Source: Mycobacterium sp. URHD0025 (GTDB lineage: Bacteria; Actinomycetota; Actinomycetes; Mycobacteriales; Mycobacteriaceae). Taken from it: DNA of 64,000 bases. Positions within the stretch are counted from its first letter, which is position 1, and each line of letters begins with the position of its first letter. Below are positions 14,550 to 24,436 of this stretch, one piece after another. The position numbers and the translations under genes are program-made. Location: positions 496,001 to 560,000 of the forward strand of contig NZ_AUEQ01000001.1 of NCBI RefSeq assembly GCF_000426065.1, written 5' to 3'. The notes under the pieces are model-generated. The model made no database searches. It was not told the DNA's origin and saw nothing but the letters and a program-made list of their open reading frames with translations.

Positions 14550-17449
14550 GCGGCCAGCACGTCGAGGGTGCCACCGAGCATTCCAGGACGGCGCGGACCA
14601 TTCGCCTGCTCGCGGTGCCCATCGTGCTGGTGTGGGTCGCCATCGCTGCGCTGACGAATATCCTTGTGCCACAACTGGAAGTCGTCGGCGCCGCTCGCTC
14701 GGTGGGACTCAACGCCCCCGATGCGCCGTCGACCATGGCGATGCGCCATATCGGACAGGTCTTCGACGAGTTCAATTCCGACAGCGCGGCCATGATCGTG
14801 CTCGAAGGCGACCAGCCCCTCGGCGATGAGGCTCACCGCTTCTACGACACCTTGGTGAAAAAACTGGCCGAGGACACCACACACGTCGAGCACATCCAGG
14901 ACTTCTGGGGCGATCCGCTCACCGCGGGTGGCTCTCAGAGCAAGGACGGCAAAGCCGCTCTCGTGCAGGTATACCTCGCCGGCAACCAGGGCGAGGCGCT
15001 GTCCAATCAATCCGTCGACGCCATCCGCGAAATCGTGGCAACCACCCCGCCACCGCCCGGGGTCAAGGCCTATGTCACCGGCGCCGCGCCGCTGATCACC
15101 GACAACTTCGAAGTGGGCAGTGAGGGTACCGAAAAGGTCACGCTCCTCACGTTTTTGGTCATCGCCGTGATGCTGCTGGTCGTCTACCGGTCCTTCGTCA
15201 CGATGTTCCTCATGCTCGTCACGGTCCTCATAGAGCTGTCGGCCGCGCGAGGTGTCGTCGCCGCGCTCGCTCACACCGGGATCATCGGCCTGTCCACCTA
15301 TTCGACCAACCTGCTGACGCTCCTGGCAATCGCCGCGGGCACGGACTACGGCATCTTCATCGTCGGCCGCTATCACGAAGCACGTAGTCGTGCCATGGAC
15401 CGAGAAGCCGCCTATTACGACATGTTTCGCGGCACCGTGCACGTCATCGTCGGCTCCGGACTGACCATCGCAGGAGCAGTGGCGTGCTTGTACTTCACCC
15501 GTCTGCCCTACTTCCAGACCTTGGGCGTCCCCGCCGCCATCGGCGTGCTCGTGACACTGGCGGCGGCGCTGACCCTGGGGCCCGCCGTATTGACCATCGC
15601 CAGCCAGTTCGGACTCTTCGAGCCGAAACGCAACCCGCGAGCACCGCGATGGCGCCGCATCGGTACCGCGATCGTGCGTTGGCCCGGCCCCATCCTGGTG
15701 GTGTCATGCCTGATCGCGCTGATCGGCCTCCTCGCCCTGCCGGGGTACAAGACCAGCTACGACGGTCGCCCTTACCTCCCGGAATCGGCACCGGCCAACA
15801 TCGGCTATACCGCCGCCACCCGCCACTTCTCGGAGGCCCGGCTGAACCCCGAGCTGCTGATGATCGAAACCGATCACGACATGCGCAACCCCTCGGACAT
15901 GCTGGTCCTCGAACGCGTGGCCAAAGCCGTTCTGCACACCCGCGGCATCGCCCTGGTCCAGTCGATCACCCGGCCCCTGGGCACGCCGATCAAGCACAGC
16001 TCCATCCCCTTTCAGATCAGCGCCCAAAGCGCCAGTCAGATCATGAATTTGGGCTACCAGCAGGATCGCGCCGCCGATCTGCTCAAGCAGGCCAACGAGC
16101 TGTCGAACACGATCAACATCCTCAAACAGCAGGTCACGCTGCAGCAGGCCAGTGCCGCGGCGACCCATGAGCAGACTCAGGCGTTCCACGACACCGTGGC
16201 GATCGTGAACGACCTTCGCGACAAGATCGCCAATTTCGACGATCAGTTCCGGCCCCTGCGCAATTACTTCTACTGGGAGCCACACTGTTTCGACATCCCC
16301 ATGTGTGCGGCGTTGCGATCGGTGTTCGACGCACTCGACGGGATCGACAAGCTCAGCGACCAGTTCGGGCAGATCACTGCGAGCTTGGACAAGCTTGATG
16401 CGCTTCAGCCGAAACTGGTGGCGCTGCTCCCGCCCCAGATCGCCATCCAGGAGCGAAACCGTGACCTGACTCTGTCGAATTACGCCACCACGGCCGGGAC
16501 CAACTCGCAGTCGGAGGAGGCCCTGCAGAACTCGACCGCGATGGGACAGGCCTTCGACTCCGCCAAGAACGACGACTCGTTCTACCTGCCTCCCGAAGCC
16601 TTCGACAATCCCGACTTCAAGCGCGGCCTGAAACTGTTCATGTCGCCCGACGGCAAAGCCGCCCGCATGATCATCACGCATGAGGGCACTCCCGCCACGC
16701 CCGAAGGTATTTCACACATCGACGCGCTCAAGGACTCCGCGTTCGACGCGATCAAGGCCACTCCCCTGTCGGACGCCAAGATCTACGTGGCCGGAACCGC
16801 CTCGGCCTACAAGGATATTCAGGACGGCGCCAAATACGACCTGCTCATCGCCGCATTGGCCGCGATCAGCCTCATCCTGCTCATCATGATGTTCATCACC
16901 CGAAGCATCGTTGCCGCAATGGTCATCGTCGGCACCGTGGTGCTGTCGCTGGGAGCGTCGTTCGGCCTGTCGGTCCTGGTGTGGCAGTACATCTTCGGCA
17001 TCCAGCTGTACTGGATCGTGCTGGCACTGGCCATCATCCTGTTGCTGGCGGTGGGCGCCGACTACAACCTGCTGTTGATATCCCGATTCCAGGAGGAGAT
17101 CGGGGCAGGGCTCAAGACCGGTGTCATCCGCGCCATGGCAGGCACCGGCCGAGTGGTGACCGCGGCCGGGCTGGTGTTCGCGGCCACCATGTCCTCGTTC
17201 ATCTTCAGCGATCTCATCGTCCTCGGCCAGATCGGCACCACGATCGGCCTCGGCCTGCTGTTCGACACGTTGATCGTGCGGTCGTTCATGACACCGTCCA
17301 TCGCGGCGCTGCTCGGCCGGTGGTTCTGGTGGCCGCAGATCGTCCGGCCCCGCCCGGCCAGCCGGATGTTGCGGCCCTACGGTTCTCGGAACTCGGTGCG
17401 CGAACTGCTCGACAAAGAGCCGGAGCCTGGAGCGGGGGCAGTCACCTGA
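14546..17449 (+). CDS. MmpL-family RND transporter
   Basis: This 967-residue inner-membrane exporter is of the MmpL/RND superfamily. It has an N-terminal helix (about residues 20-45), a first periplasmic domain, a block of membrane helices including the proton-relay stretch [18 protein letters not shown], and a second large periplasmic domain with coiled-coil-like segments (about 480-700). A C-terminal membrane block follows, with the second relay motif [16 protein letters not shown]. These paired DY motifs indicate a proton-motive transporter. The length matches the MmpL4/MmpL5 class, which pairs with MmpS. The substrate (glycopeptidolipid, siderophore, drug or other lipid) cannot be decided. 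Start is fixed by the ATGA overlap with mmpS. Confidence 0.94.
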   Translation: MSGQHVEGATEHSRTARTIRLLAVPIVLVWVAIAALTNILVPQLEVVGAARSVGLNAPDAPSTMAMRHIGQVFDEFNSDSAAMIVLEGDQPLGDEAHRFYDTLVKKLAEDTTHVEHIQDFWGDPLTAGGSQSKDGKAALVQVYLAGNQGEALSNQSVDAIREIVATTPPPPGVKAYVTGAAPLITDNFEVGSEGTEKVTLLTFLVIAVMLLVVYRSFVTMFLMLVTVLIELSAARGVVAALAHTGIIGLSTYSTNLLTLLAIAAGTDYGIFIVGRYHEARSRAMDREAAYYDMFRGTVHVIVGSGLTIAGAVACLYFTRLPYFQTLGVPAAIGVLVTLAAALTLGPAVLTIASQFGLFEPKRNPRAPRWRRIGTAIVRWPGPILVVSCLIALIGLLALPGYKTSYDGRPYLPESAPANIGYTAATRHFSEARLNPELLMIETDHDMRNPSDMLVLERVAKAVLHTRGIALVQSITRPLGTPIKHSSIPFQISAQSASQIMNLGYQQDRAADLLKQANELSNTINILKQQVTLQQASAAATHEQTQAFHDTVAIVNDLRDKIANFDDQFRPLRNYFYWEPHCFDIPMCAALRSVFDALDGIDKLSDQFGQITASLDKLDALQPKLVALLPPQIAIQERNRDLTLSNYATTAGTNSQSEEALQNSTAMGQAFDSAKNDDSFYLPPEAFDNPDFKRGLKLFMSPDGKAARMIITHEGTPATPEGISHIDALKDSAFDAIKATPLSDAKIYVAGTASAYKDIQDGAKYDLLIAALAAISLILLIMMFITRSIVAAMVIVGTVVLSLGASFGLSVLVWQYIFGIQLYWIVLALAIILLLAVGADYNLLLISRFQEEIGAGLKTGVIRAMAGTGRVVTAAGLVFAATMSSFIFSDLIVLGQIGTTIGLGLLFDTLIVRSFMTPSIAALLGRWFWWPQIVRPRPASRMLRPYGSRNSVRELLDKEPEPGAGAVT

Positions 17450-17462
17450 AGCCCGGCCGTGG

Positions 17463-18110
17463 CTAGGAATTCAGGTAGGTGACAACCGCCAGTACGCGCC
17501 GGTGATGCGCCGACGACGGCGGCAGGTCGAGTTTGGTGAAGATGCTGCCGATGTGTTTCTCCACCGCACGTTCGGACACCGAAAGCTGTTCGGCCAAAGC
17601 ACTGTTCGAATGGCCCTCGGCCATCAACGCGAGCACCTCGCGTTCCCGCGGTGTCAGCCGGGCCAGCGCGTCGCCGCTACGGCGCGTCCCCATCAGCTGG
17701 CGCACCACCTCCGGATCGAGCGCGGTACCTCCCGAGGCAATGCGCCGCACCGCGGCATCGAACTCGCCGATGTCGGCCACCCGGTCCTTGAGCAGATAGC
17801 CGACGCCTTCGGGGTTCCCGGCCAGCAACTCAGCGGCATAGCGGGTTTCCACCCACTGCGAGAACACGAGCACGCCGACGTCCGGGCATGAGTGCCGGAG
17901 TGAGACTGCCGCGATCAGTCCCTCGTCGGTGAACGTCGGTGGCATGCGGATGTCGATGACGAACACTTCCGGACGCAGGGTCTCGGCGATCTCGCGCACC
18001 TGATCGGCCGTGCCCACCTTGGCCACAACTTCATGCCCGCGTTCGACGAGCAACTGGGTCAGGCCGTCACGCAGGATCGCGTTGTCCTCGGCGATGGCCA
18101 ACCGGGTCAC
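17463..18110 (-). CDS. NarL/FixJ-family response regulator
   Basis: This 215-residue response regulator has a receiver domain (about residues 1-120) with the acidic pocket in AEDNAILRDG and the phospho-acceptor aspartate in VIDIRMPP (about D53). A LuxR-type helix-turn-helix follows (about 148-210; LTPREREVLALMAEGHSN, then RAVEKHIGSIFTKL). The GTG start overlaps the kinase stop (GTGA), so kinase and regulator are coupled. The regulated genes are unknown; divergent or flanking genes give no strong hint. Its closest architectural relatives are actinobacterial liaR/desR-like systems. Confidence 0.93.
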   Translation of the reverse strand: MTRLAIAEDNAILRDGLTQLLVERGHEVVAKVGTADQVREIAETLRPEVFVIDIRMPPTFTDEGLIAAVSLRHSCPDVGVLVFSQWVETRYAAELLAGNPEGVGYLLKDRVADIGEFDAAVRRIASGGTALDPEVVRQLMGTRRSGDALARLTPREREVLALMAEGHSNSALAEQLSVSERAVEKHIGSIFTKLDLPPSSAHHRRVLAVVTYLNS

Positions 18111-19402
18111 CGCGGTGCTCCCGACGGAACGACCGCGGTCACCGTGGTGGGCCCGCCAAGGGGACTGTCGATGTCGAGACGACCGTCGACCATCCGGAGC
18201 CGGTCGGCCAAACCCGTGAGGCCGGAGCCATTGGCCGGCTGAATCCCTCCGGAACCGTTGTCGGTCACGGTGATCCGCAGCTCCTCAACGGCGCTGTGGA
18301 GGTGCACCGTGGCCTGTGTGGCCCCGGAATGCCTGGACACGTTGGCCAGCAACTCGGCCACGCAGAAATACGCCAGCGTCTCCACGCCCAGCGAGGGCCG
18401 CACCGTGAGGTCGTCGACCAGCTCGACGGGAACGGGATTGCGCGCCACCAATGTCTGCACGGCCGGTACGAGGCCGAGATCCAGTGCGGGAGGACGGATT
18501 CCGCGCACCAGATCACGAAGCTCGGTCAGCGTGTCCTTGGTGTTCGCCAACGCGTCGGAGACCAGTTGCCGGGCGCGCTCAGCCTTCTCTGGATCGGCCA
18601 ACTGTTCCTCCGCACGGGCCAGCGTCATCGCCACGGCGATCAGCCGTGCCTGGGTCCCGTCGTGCAGGTCGCGCTCCACGCGGCGCAGCGTCGCGGCCGA
18701 ATCGTCGACCACGTCGGCGCGGGCCCGCTCCAGCTCGCCGACCCGGCGTTCGCGGTCGGTGGGCGCGAGCAGCGATCCGGCCAGCCAGACATGGGCGCGC
18801 CCGATGCCGAGCATGATCCACGCCAGCACATACAGCCCGAGAAGTCCGCCCATCGCCAGCAGCAGGTATGCGCCGAGAGAGTCCACGGGTTCGCCGAAGC
18901 TGACAATCGATTCTCCCGTGAGCGCCCAGATCAGCGGAGAGACCACCAGGATCGCCGATATCGCGACAGCCAGCACGACGCCGTAACCGAGGGGCGTCAT
19001 CACGACGCTCTGCAGGAGCAGGAACCCGAGACCGCGCCAACCGACGCCATCGGTCAGTGCAGCGGCCAGAGTATGCGGCCAACTTGCCCGTCGGACGAAC
19101 GGTGTCGGCGGGTCGATGGTGACGCCGATCAGCCGAGCCAGCGACCGGTACAGCGCGCTCCACAGTCGACCCGACAGCACCACCAGCGCCAGCAGCGGGA
19201 TGCCTACCAAGGTGACGAGCAGCAGCCCCGACGTCAGCCCGGTCACGAACAGGTAGACCACGCCGACCAGGGCAAGGACGCTGACCAGCAGGAAATACAG
19301 ATAGCCACGACAAGCTGCCGCGGTGAACGGTGTCGTCAGGGTTCGGCGCCGGTCTTCAGGCGCGGAGGCCGAGGTGATTGCAGTGGTGGTCACGGTCATC
19401 AT
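18107..19402 (-). CDS. Sensor histidine kinase (HisKA_3 type) with N-terminal membrane sensor
   Basis: This kinase of about 431 residues has an N-terminal sensor half with several hydrophobic helices (about residues 35-190). The dimerisation/phospho-acceptor domain carries the histidine in RDLHDGTQARL, and an HATPase_c domain carries DNGSGG and GLTGLADR. The N-terminal region resembles the membrane 'sensor' domain found in actinobacterial NarL-type kinases. Start chosen at ATG 19402 (ATG 19399 is equally possible); an in-frame TTG at 19447 would add a charged leader. It forms a two-component pair with the overlapping response regulator gene. Stimulus unknown, probably envelope-related. Confidence 0.9.
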   Translation of the reverse strand: MMTVTTTAITSASAPEDRRRTLTTPFTAAACRGYLYFLLVSVLALVGVVYLFVTGLTSGLLLVTLVGIPLLALVVLSGRLWSALYRSLARLIGVTIDPPTPFVRRASWPHTLAAALTDGVGWRGLGFLLLQSVVMTPLGYGVVLAVAISAILVVSPLIWALTGESIVSFGEPVDSLGAYLLLAMGGLLGLYVLAWIMLGIGRAHVWLAGSLLAPTDRERRVGELERARADVVDDSAATLRRVERDLHDGTQARLIAVAMTLARAEEQLADPEKAERARQLVSDALANTKDTLTELRDLVRGIRPPALDLGLVPAVQTLVARNPVPVELVDDLTVRPSLGVETLAYFCVAELLANVSRHSGATQATVHLHSAVEELRITVTDNGSGGIQPANGSGLTGLADRLRMVDGRLDIDSPLGGPTTVTAVVPSGAPR

Positions 19403-19471
19403 CGTTGCCCGGCATGTTGGTACCGAGCGATGGTGCTGTCCGGCCAATATGGGGTGTGGCTGGCCACACCG

Positions 19472-20383
19472 TCAGCTGTCGAGGGACCGCAGCAGTGCCC
19501 TTGTGCGGGCTCTGTTTTCGGGTGACGCGTCGAACACCACGCCGACATATTCGTCGACACCGGCCGCTCCGAGGGACCGAATACGTTCTGCCACGGTGCT
19601 TTCATCCCCGATGATGACAGCGTCCTCGGGGCCGGCGTAACCCTCCCGGTCGAGCATGGCCCGATAAGACGGCAGGTGTCCGTACATCGCGAACTGTTTG
19701 GCGGCCTGGGCGCGGGCCCCGTCGACATCGTCGGTGACGCTGACCGGAAGTGCTGCGACAACGCGGACCGGACGGTCCCCGGCCGCCTCGCGCAACGTCG
19801 GGCCGACATGTTCGGCCAACGTGGTCGGCCCCGTCATCCAGGTGACAGTGCCCGCGGTCCGGCGGCCGGCGAGCTTGAGCAGCTGCGGCCCCAGGGCGGC
19901 GATGTACACGTCGGGCGCCGAAGCGCCCGGGATCTGCAGGGCGCCGCGAGTGGTGACCGTCTCCCCCGGCGCATCGGCGGGCTCACCGGCAAGCAGTGGC
20001 TGCAGTCCGTCGAGGTACTCACGGAGGCGGCGGACCGGCTTGTCCCACGGGATGCCCCACATGCCCTCGGTGACCGCCGCGTGCGTCATGCCGAGCCCGA
20101 GCAGGAACCGGCCGCCGCTGATCAGGCTGAGGGTGAGGGCTCGCTGGGCCAGCAGCATCGGGTGCTGGTTCTGGATCGGGATGACACCGGAGCCCACCTC
20201 GATCCCGTCGACCTCACGCAACGCCACCGCCAGCACCGTCAGCAGATCGGGCTCAGACGGCATCTGGGTCATCCAGACCCGCCGGAATCCCTCGTCGCGC
20301 AGCTGCGCGAGATTTTCGACAGTGGCGTCGATCGGGGAGCGGCCGGCGGTTTCACTCAGTGAGGCGAGGATGCTGATCTGCAT
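19472..20383 (-). CDS. LLM-class (F420-dependent) oxidoreductase
   Basis: This 303-residue TIM-barrel protein belongs to the luciferase-like monooxygenase superfamily, in the TIGR03564-like F420 branch of mycobacteria. Visible features are the early strand ISILASLSE, GFRRVWMTQMP, GSGVIPIQNQHPMLLA (cofactor-side loop) and RFLLGLGMTH, which packs near the phosphate of the deazaflavin. Such enzymes use F420H2 for hydride transfer to diverse substrates. ATG 20383 gives the canonical N-terminal strand; GTG 20389 adds two residues. It stands alone in a minus-strand unit behind a 384-nt gap. Substrate unknown. Confidence 0.85.
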   Translation of the reverse strand: MQISILASLSETAGRSPIDATVENLAQLRDEGFRRVWMTQMPSEPDLLTVLAVALREVDGIEVGSGVIPIQNQHPMLLAQRALTLSLISGGRFLLGLGMTHAAVTEGMWGIPWDKPVRRLREYLDGLQPLLAGEPADAPGETVTTRGALQIPGASAPDVYIAALGPQLLKLAGRRTAGTVTWMTGPTTLAEHVGPTLREAAGDRPVRVVAALPVSVTDDVDGARAQAAKQFAMYGHLPSYRAMLDREGYAGPEDAVIIGDESTVAERIRSLGAAGVDEYVGVVFDASPENRARTRALLRSLDS

Positions 20384-20767
20384 GACCACACGCTATGCGG
20401 AGGGCGGGTCGCATGGGACCGGAAGGGTCGCTAATCAGAGAAGTCGATCAGAAAAATAAGGGCGGGTTCGGGAGGACACTTGGGGGCGTTCCAATTCGTC
20501 TCACGCAGCCGGTGTTTCACCCCTGTACCGACTCTTTGGATTTGTCACTCCCGAACCCGTCGTAGGCTCGATCGTACGCCTCGGGTACCCCTCAGACCAG
20601 AGAAAAGTACGGCCGAATCTAGCCGGGAATCAGAAAGTTAGGTGCCCCGTGTTGCCGTCGGGTCGGGGGGTCAGACGGCAACACGGAGCTACCCGTGTAT
20701 CGACCTCTATGCCGCGCCCGTTACACATCTCCAAAAGAAACTTTTCGGATGTTTTCGGGCCCGCAAG
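20384..20767. other. 384-nt intergenic region with a 12-nt perfect inverted repeat
   Basis: No gene is supported here. It holds the upstream region of the LLM oxidoreductase and the 3' flank of fadA2. The sequence CGGGTTCGGGAG (20463-20474) recurs as its exact reverse complement at 20548-20559, 73 nt apart. This could form a long-loop hairpin or a paired regulator site. Confidence 0.5.
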
Positions 20768-22069
20768 CTACGCCTCCAAAATGGCGGTGACGCCCTGCCC
20801 ACCCGCCGCACAAATCGAGATCAGGCCGCGCACGGGCTGACCGGTTTGCTTCTTCTTCTCCGCCAGCTGCTTGGCCAGCTGGGCGACGATCCGGCCGCCG
20901 GTGGCCGCGAACGGGTGGCCCGCCGCCAGAGAGGAGCCGTTGACGTTGAGCTTGGACCGATCGATGGAGCCGAGTGCTTTGTCCAGCCCCAGCCGCTCCT
21001 TGCAGTACTCGTCGGAATCCCAGGCCGCCAGCGTGGCCAGCACGACCGAGGCGAACGCCTCGTGGATCTCGTAGAAGTCGAAATCCTGCAACGTCAGGCC
21101 GTTGCGGGCGAGCAGCCGGGGCACCGCGTACGTGGGTGCCATCAGCAGGCCGTCGGGCCCGTTGACGTAGTCGACGGCGGCGGTCTCGGAGTCGACGAAG
21201 TAGGCCAGCGGCTCGTGGCCGTGCGCCTCGGCCCAGTCCTCGCTGGCCAGCAGGGCCACCGAGGCACCGTCGGTCAATGGGGTCGAGTTGCCCGCAGTCA
21301 TGGTCGCGTCGCCGGCCTTGACGCCGAACACCGGCTTGAGCTTTGCCAACTTCTCCGGGCTGGAATCTGCCCGCAGGTTGTTGTCCCGGTACAGCCCCAG
21401 GAACGGGGTGACCAGGTCATCGAAGAAGCCGCTGTCGTAGGCGGCAGCCATGTTGCGGTGGCTCGCGGCGGCCAGTTCGTCCTGGTCGACGCGCTTGACG
21501 CCCATCTTCTTGGCGGTGACGGCGGCGTGCTCACCCATCGACATGCCGGTGCGGGGCTCGCTGTTGACGGGGATCTCCACCCCCAGCGCGGCAGGCAGCT
21601 TGCCCACCAGCTTGAGCCGGTCGATGTTGGACTTGGCGCGGCGCAGGCCCAGCAGCACCTGGCGCAGGTCGTTGCCGAACGCGATGGGCGCATCCGAGGC
21701 GGTGTCCACGCCGCCGGCCGCGGCCGATTCGTACTGGCCCAGCGCGATGGCGTTGGCAGCCGCGGTGGCGGCCTGTAGGCCGGTGCCGCACGCCTGCTGG
21801 ATGTCGTAAGCGGGCGTGTAGGGCGACAATGCGCTGCCCAGCACGCATTCACGCATGAGGTTGAAGTCGCGGCTGTGCTTGAGTACCGCTCCGCCGATCA
21901 CCGCGCCGAGGCGTTCACCGGTCAGATCGAATCGCTCGATCAGCCCGTCCAGGGCGGCGGTGAACATGTCCTGGTTGGAGGCGTTGGCATACGCGCCGTC
22001 GGACCGTGCGAACGGAATCCTGTTGCCACCCAAAACGGCAACGCGTCGCCGGGTCGTGTTGTTGGCCAT
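20768..22069 (-). CDS. fadA2: Acetyl-CoA acetyltransferase / thiolase FadA2
   Basis: This 433-residue thiolase of the FadI/FadA2 type carries the nucleophile cysteine in QQACGTGLQA (about residue 97), the histidine motif in EIHEAF and the second catalytic cysteine in CAAGGQG near the C-terminus. It condenses or cleaves acyl-CoA and acetyl-CoA in the cytosol. ATG 22069 follows GGAGGG and begins the expected ANNTTRRRVAVLGG. It is divergent from fabG4-htdX exactly as in M. tuberculosis (Rv0243 versus Rv0242c-Rv0241c), which supports the name. The gene set can run beta-oxidation in either direction; its precise physiological direction is not settled. Confidence 0.93.
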   Translation of the reverse strand: MANNTTRRRVAVLGGNRIPFARSDGAYANASNQDMFTAALDGLIERFDLTGERLGAVIGGAVLKHSRDFNLMRECVLGSALSPYTPAYDIQQACGTGLQAATAAANAIALGQYESAAAGGVDTASDAPIAFGNDLRQVLLGLRRAKSNIDRLKLVGKLPAALGVEIPVNSEPRTGMSMGEHAAVTAKKMGVKRVDQDELAAASHRNMAAAYDSGFFDDLVTPFLGLYRDNNLRADSSPEKLAKLKPVFGVKAGDATMTAGNSTPLTDGASVALLASEDWAEAHGHEPLAYFVDSETAAVDYVNGPDGLLMAPTYAVPRLLARNGLTLQDFDFYEIHEAFASVVLATLAAWDSDEYCKERLGLDKALGSIDRSKLNVNGSSLAAGHPFAATGGRIVAQLAKQLAEKKKQTGQPVRGLISICAAGGQGVTAILEA

Positions 22070-22118
22070 CTGTTTGCCCTCCACTGTCGGGTTGTCCGGG
22101 GCCATATTACCCACTGTT

Positions 22119-22134
22119 CTTACTCTGGAGTAAG
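22119..22134. promoter_or_regulatory. Inverted repeat in the fadA2/fabG4 divergent promoter
   Basis: CTTACT and AGTAAG form a perfect 6-nt dyad with a 4-nt centre (CTGG) in the 109-nt region between the two divergent starts. It is positioned to control both transcripts. The cognate regulator is not identifiable here; no regulator gene lies adjacent. Confidence 0.5.
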
Positions 22135-22178
22135 TTCGGTATGGACAACGCAGTACTGCGAAGCGAAAGGCAGCTGAA

Positions 22179-23531
22179 GTGGCTTCCGACCTGTTCTCCC
22201 AAGTGGTCAACTCCGGGCCGGGATCGTTCCTGGCCAAACAGCTGGGCGTGCCGCAGCCCGAGACCCTGCGCCGCTACCGCCCCGGGCAGCCGCCGCTGCC
22301 CGGCTCCCTGCTGATCGGCGGGGAGGGACGCGTCGTCGAACCCCTGCGCGCAGCCCTGGCCGACGACTATGACGTCGTCTCCAACAACATCGGCGGCCGC
22401 TGGGCCGATTCGTTCGGCGGTGTGGTGCTCGACGCCACCGGCATCGACGACCCGGCCGGGCTCAAGGAGCTCTACCAGTTCTTCACCCCGGTTCTGCGCA
22501 ACCTCGCGTCGTGCGCACGCGTGGTCGTCATCGGCACCACACCGGAGCAGGCCGGCAGCGTCCACGCCCAGATCGCGCAGCGCGCCCTGGAAGGCTTCAC
22601 CCGATCGCTGGGCAAGGAGCTGCAGCGCGGCGCCACGGCGTCGCTCGTGTACCTGGCCGCCGACGCCAAGCCCGCCGCCACCGGCCTGGAGTCAACCCTG
22701 CGCTTCATCCTCTCGGCCAAGTCGGCCTACGTCGACGGGCAGGTGTACCGGGTCGGTGCCGCCGACTCGACGCCGCCGGCGGACTGGGACAAGCCACTGG
22801 CCGGCAAGGTGGCCGTGGTGACCGGTGCGGCCCGCGGGATCGGCGCGACGATCGCGGAGGTGTTCGCGCGGGACGGCGCCACCGTGGTGGCCGTCGACGT
22901 GCCGCAGGCCGCCGAGGATCTCGGCAAGGTCGCGGAGAAGGTGGGTGGCAGCGCGCTGACGCTCGACGTCACCGCCGACGATGCAGTCGAACAGATCGTC
23001 GCGCACGTCACCGCACAGCACGACGGCAAGGTCGATGTGCTGGTGAACAACGCCGGTATCACCCGCGACAAGCTGCTGGCCAACATGGACGAGAGCCGCT
23101 GGGACTCCGTGGTGGCGGTGAACCTGCTTGCCCCGCAACGACTCACCGAGGGTTTGGTGGAGGCCGGAGTGCTGGGCGAGGGCGGCCGGGTGATCGGACT
23201 GTCGTCGATGGCCGGCATCGCCGGTAACCGCGGGCAGACCAACTACGCCACCACCAAGGCCGGCATGATCGGGCTCGCCGAGGCGCTGGCCCCGGTGCTG
23301 GCCGAGAAGGACATCACCATCAACGCCGTGGCCCCGGGATTCATCGAGACCAAGATGACCGACGCGATCCCACTGGCCACCCGTGAGGTCGGCCGCCGGC
23401 TGAACTCGCTGTTCCAGGGCGGCAAGCCGGTGGACGTGGCCGAGCTGATCGCCTACTTCGCCAGCCCGGCGTCGAATGCGGTCACCGGAAACACCATCCG
23501 GGTCTGCGGCCAGGCCATGTTGGGGGCGTGA
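22179..23531 (+). CDS. fabG4: 3-oxoacyl-(acyl-carrier-protein/CoA) reductase FabG4
   Basis: This 450-residue high-molecular-weight FabG has an N-terminal flavodoxin-like domain (about residues 1-200) and a C-terminal short-chain dehydrogenase domain. The latter has the cofactor motif [14 protein letters not shown], and the Ser-Tyr-Lys catalytic set in [21 protein letters not shown]. FabG4 enzymes are NADH-dependent beta-ketoacyl reductases acting on CoA esters. The GTG start follows GAAAGG and gives the canonical [14 protein letters not shown] opening. It is followed by htdX 4 nt later. With FadA2 it supplies ketoacyl formation and reduction of an acyl chain. Confidence 0.95.
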   Translation: MASDLFSQVVNSGPGSFLAKQLGVPQPETLRRYRPGQPPLPGSLLIGGEGRVVEPLRAALADDYDVVSNNIGGRWADSFGGVVLDATGIDDPAGLKELYQFFTPVLRNLASCARVVVIGTTPEQAGSVHAQIAQRALEGFTRSLGKELQRGATASLVYLAADAKPAATGLESTLRFILSAKSAYVDGQVYRVGAADSTPPADWDKPLAGKVAVVTGAARGIGATIAEVFARDGATVVAVDVPQAAEDLGKVAEKVGGSALTLDVTADDAVEQIVAHVTAQHDGKVDVLVNNAGITRDKLLANMDESRWDSVVAVNLLAPQRLTEGLVEAGVLGEGGRVIGLSSMAGIAGNRGQTNYATTKAGMIGLAEALAPVLAEKDITINAVAPGFIETKMTDAIPLATREVGRRLNSLFQGGKPVDVAELIAYFASPASNAVTGNTIRVCGQAMLGA

Positions 23532-23535
23532 CAGC

Positions 23536-24363
23536 GTGAACAACATGCTCCGGGCCGTCGTCGGGGCGTTGCCGTTCGTACCGCGCGACGATACGTTGCC
23601 GGCCCGCACCGTCACGGTCGACAACCTCCCCATCGACCCCGCCAACGTCGCCGCCTACGCCCAGGTGACCGGGCTGCGGTTCGGTGACACCCTGCCGCTG
23701 ACCTACCCGTTCGCGCTGACCTTCCCGACAGTGATGTCGCTGGTCACCGGATTCGATTTCCCGTTCGCCGCAATGGGTTCGGTGCATCTGGAGAACCACA
23801 TCACCCAGTACCGGCCGATCAAGGTGACCGACACCGTCAGCGCGGCGGTGCACGCGGAGAACCTGCGCGAGCACCGCAAGGGCCTGCTGGTGGACATTGT
23901 GACCGAGCTCAAGGTCGGCAATGACACGGCGTGGCACCAGGTGACGACATTCCTGCACCAGCAGAAGACCAGCCTGTCCGGTGAGCCCAAGCCGGAACCG
24001 CAGAAGCAGCCGAAGCTGCCGCCGCCCAACGCCGTTCTGAACATCAGCCCGGGCCAGATCCGGAGCTACGCGTCGATCGGCGGGGACCACAACCCCATCC
24101 ACACCAACGGGCTGGCCGCCAAACTGTTCGGCTTCCCGACCGTGATCGCGCATGGAATGTTCAGCGCTGCGGCAGTTCTGGCCAACATCGAGGGGCAGCT
24201 CCCCGATGCGGTCAAGTACTCGGTGCGGTTCGCCAAGCCCGTGGTACTGCCCGCCAAGGCCGGGCTCTACGTAGAGCGCGACGCCGACGGCTGGGAGCTG
24301 ACCCTGCGCAACCTGAAGAAGGGTTACCCGCACCTGTCGGCGACGGTGAGCCCGCTGCACTGA
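23536..24363 (+). CDS. htdX: (3R)-hydroxyacyl-thioester dehydratase HtdX
   Basis: This 275-residue double hot-dog protein dehydrates (3R)-hydroxyacyl thioesters. The hydratase-2 motif with the catalytic Asp and His appears as YASIGGDHNPIHTN in the C-terminal hot-dog (about residues 178-190), and FPTVIAHGMF follows. The N-terminal hot-dog lacks the catalytic pair, as usual. GTG 23536 begins 4 nt after the fabG4 stop; ATG 23545 is a shorter alternative. Together with FabG4 and FadA2 it gives three of the four steps of an acyl elongation or beta-oxidation spiral. The order matches Rv0242c-Rv0241c. Confidence 0.93.
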   Translation: MNNMLRAVVGALPFVPRDDTLPARTVTVDNLPIDPANVAAYAQVTGLRFGDTLPLTYPFALTFPTVMSLVTGFDFPFAAMGSVHLENHITQYRPIKVTDTVSAAVHAENLREHRKGLLVDIVTELKVGNDTAWHQVTTFLHQQKTSLSGEPKPEPQKQPKLPPPNAVLNISPGQIRSYASIGGDHNPIHTNGLAAKLFGFPTVIAHGMFSAAAVLANIEGQLPDAVKYSVRFAKPVVLPAKAGLYVERDADGWELTLRNLKKGYPHLSATVSPLH

Positions 24364-24370
24364 GCGTGGT

Positions 24371-24432
24371 CGCCGGGCGTGCACTCAGACCGCGTTTTCA
24401 CGCTCGGTCGCGATCTGGTTGCACGCCCGGCG
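24371..24432. terminator. Compound hairpin between convergent htdX and mksB
   Basis: CGCCGGGCGTGCA (24371-24383) pairs perfectly with 24420-24432, and an inner GACCG/CGGTC stem lies in the loop. It fills the 73-nt gap between convergent genes and likely terminates transcripts from both sides. There is no T-tract, as is common for mycobacterial terminators. Confidence 0.75.
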
Positions 24433-24436
24433 TTTC

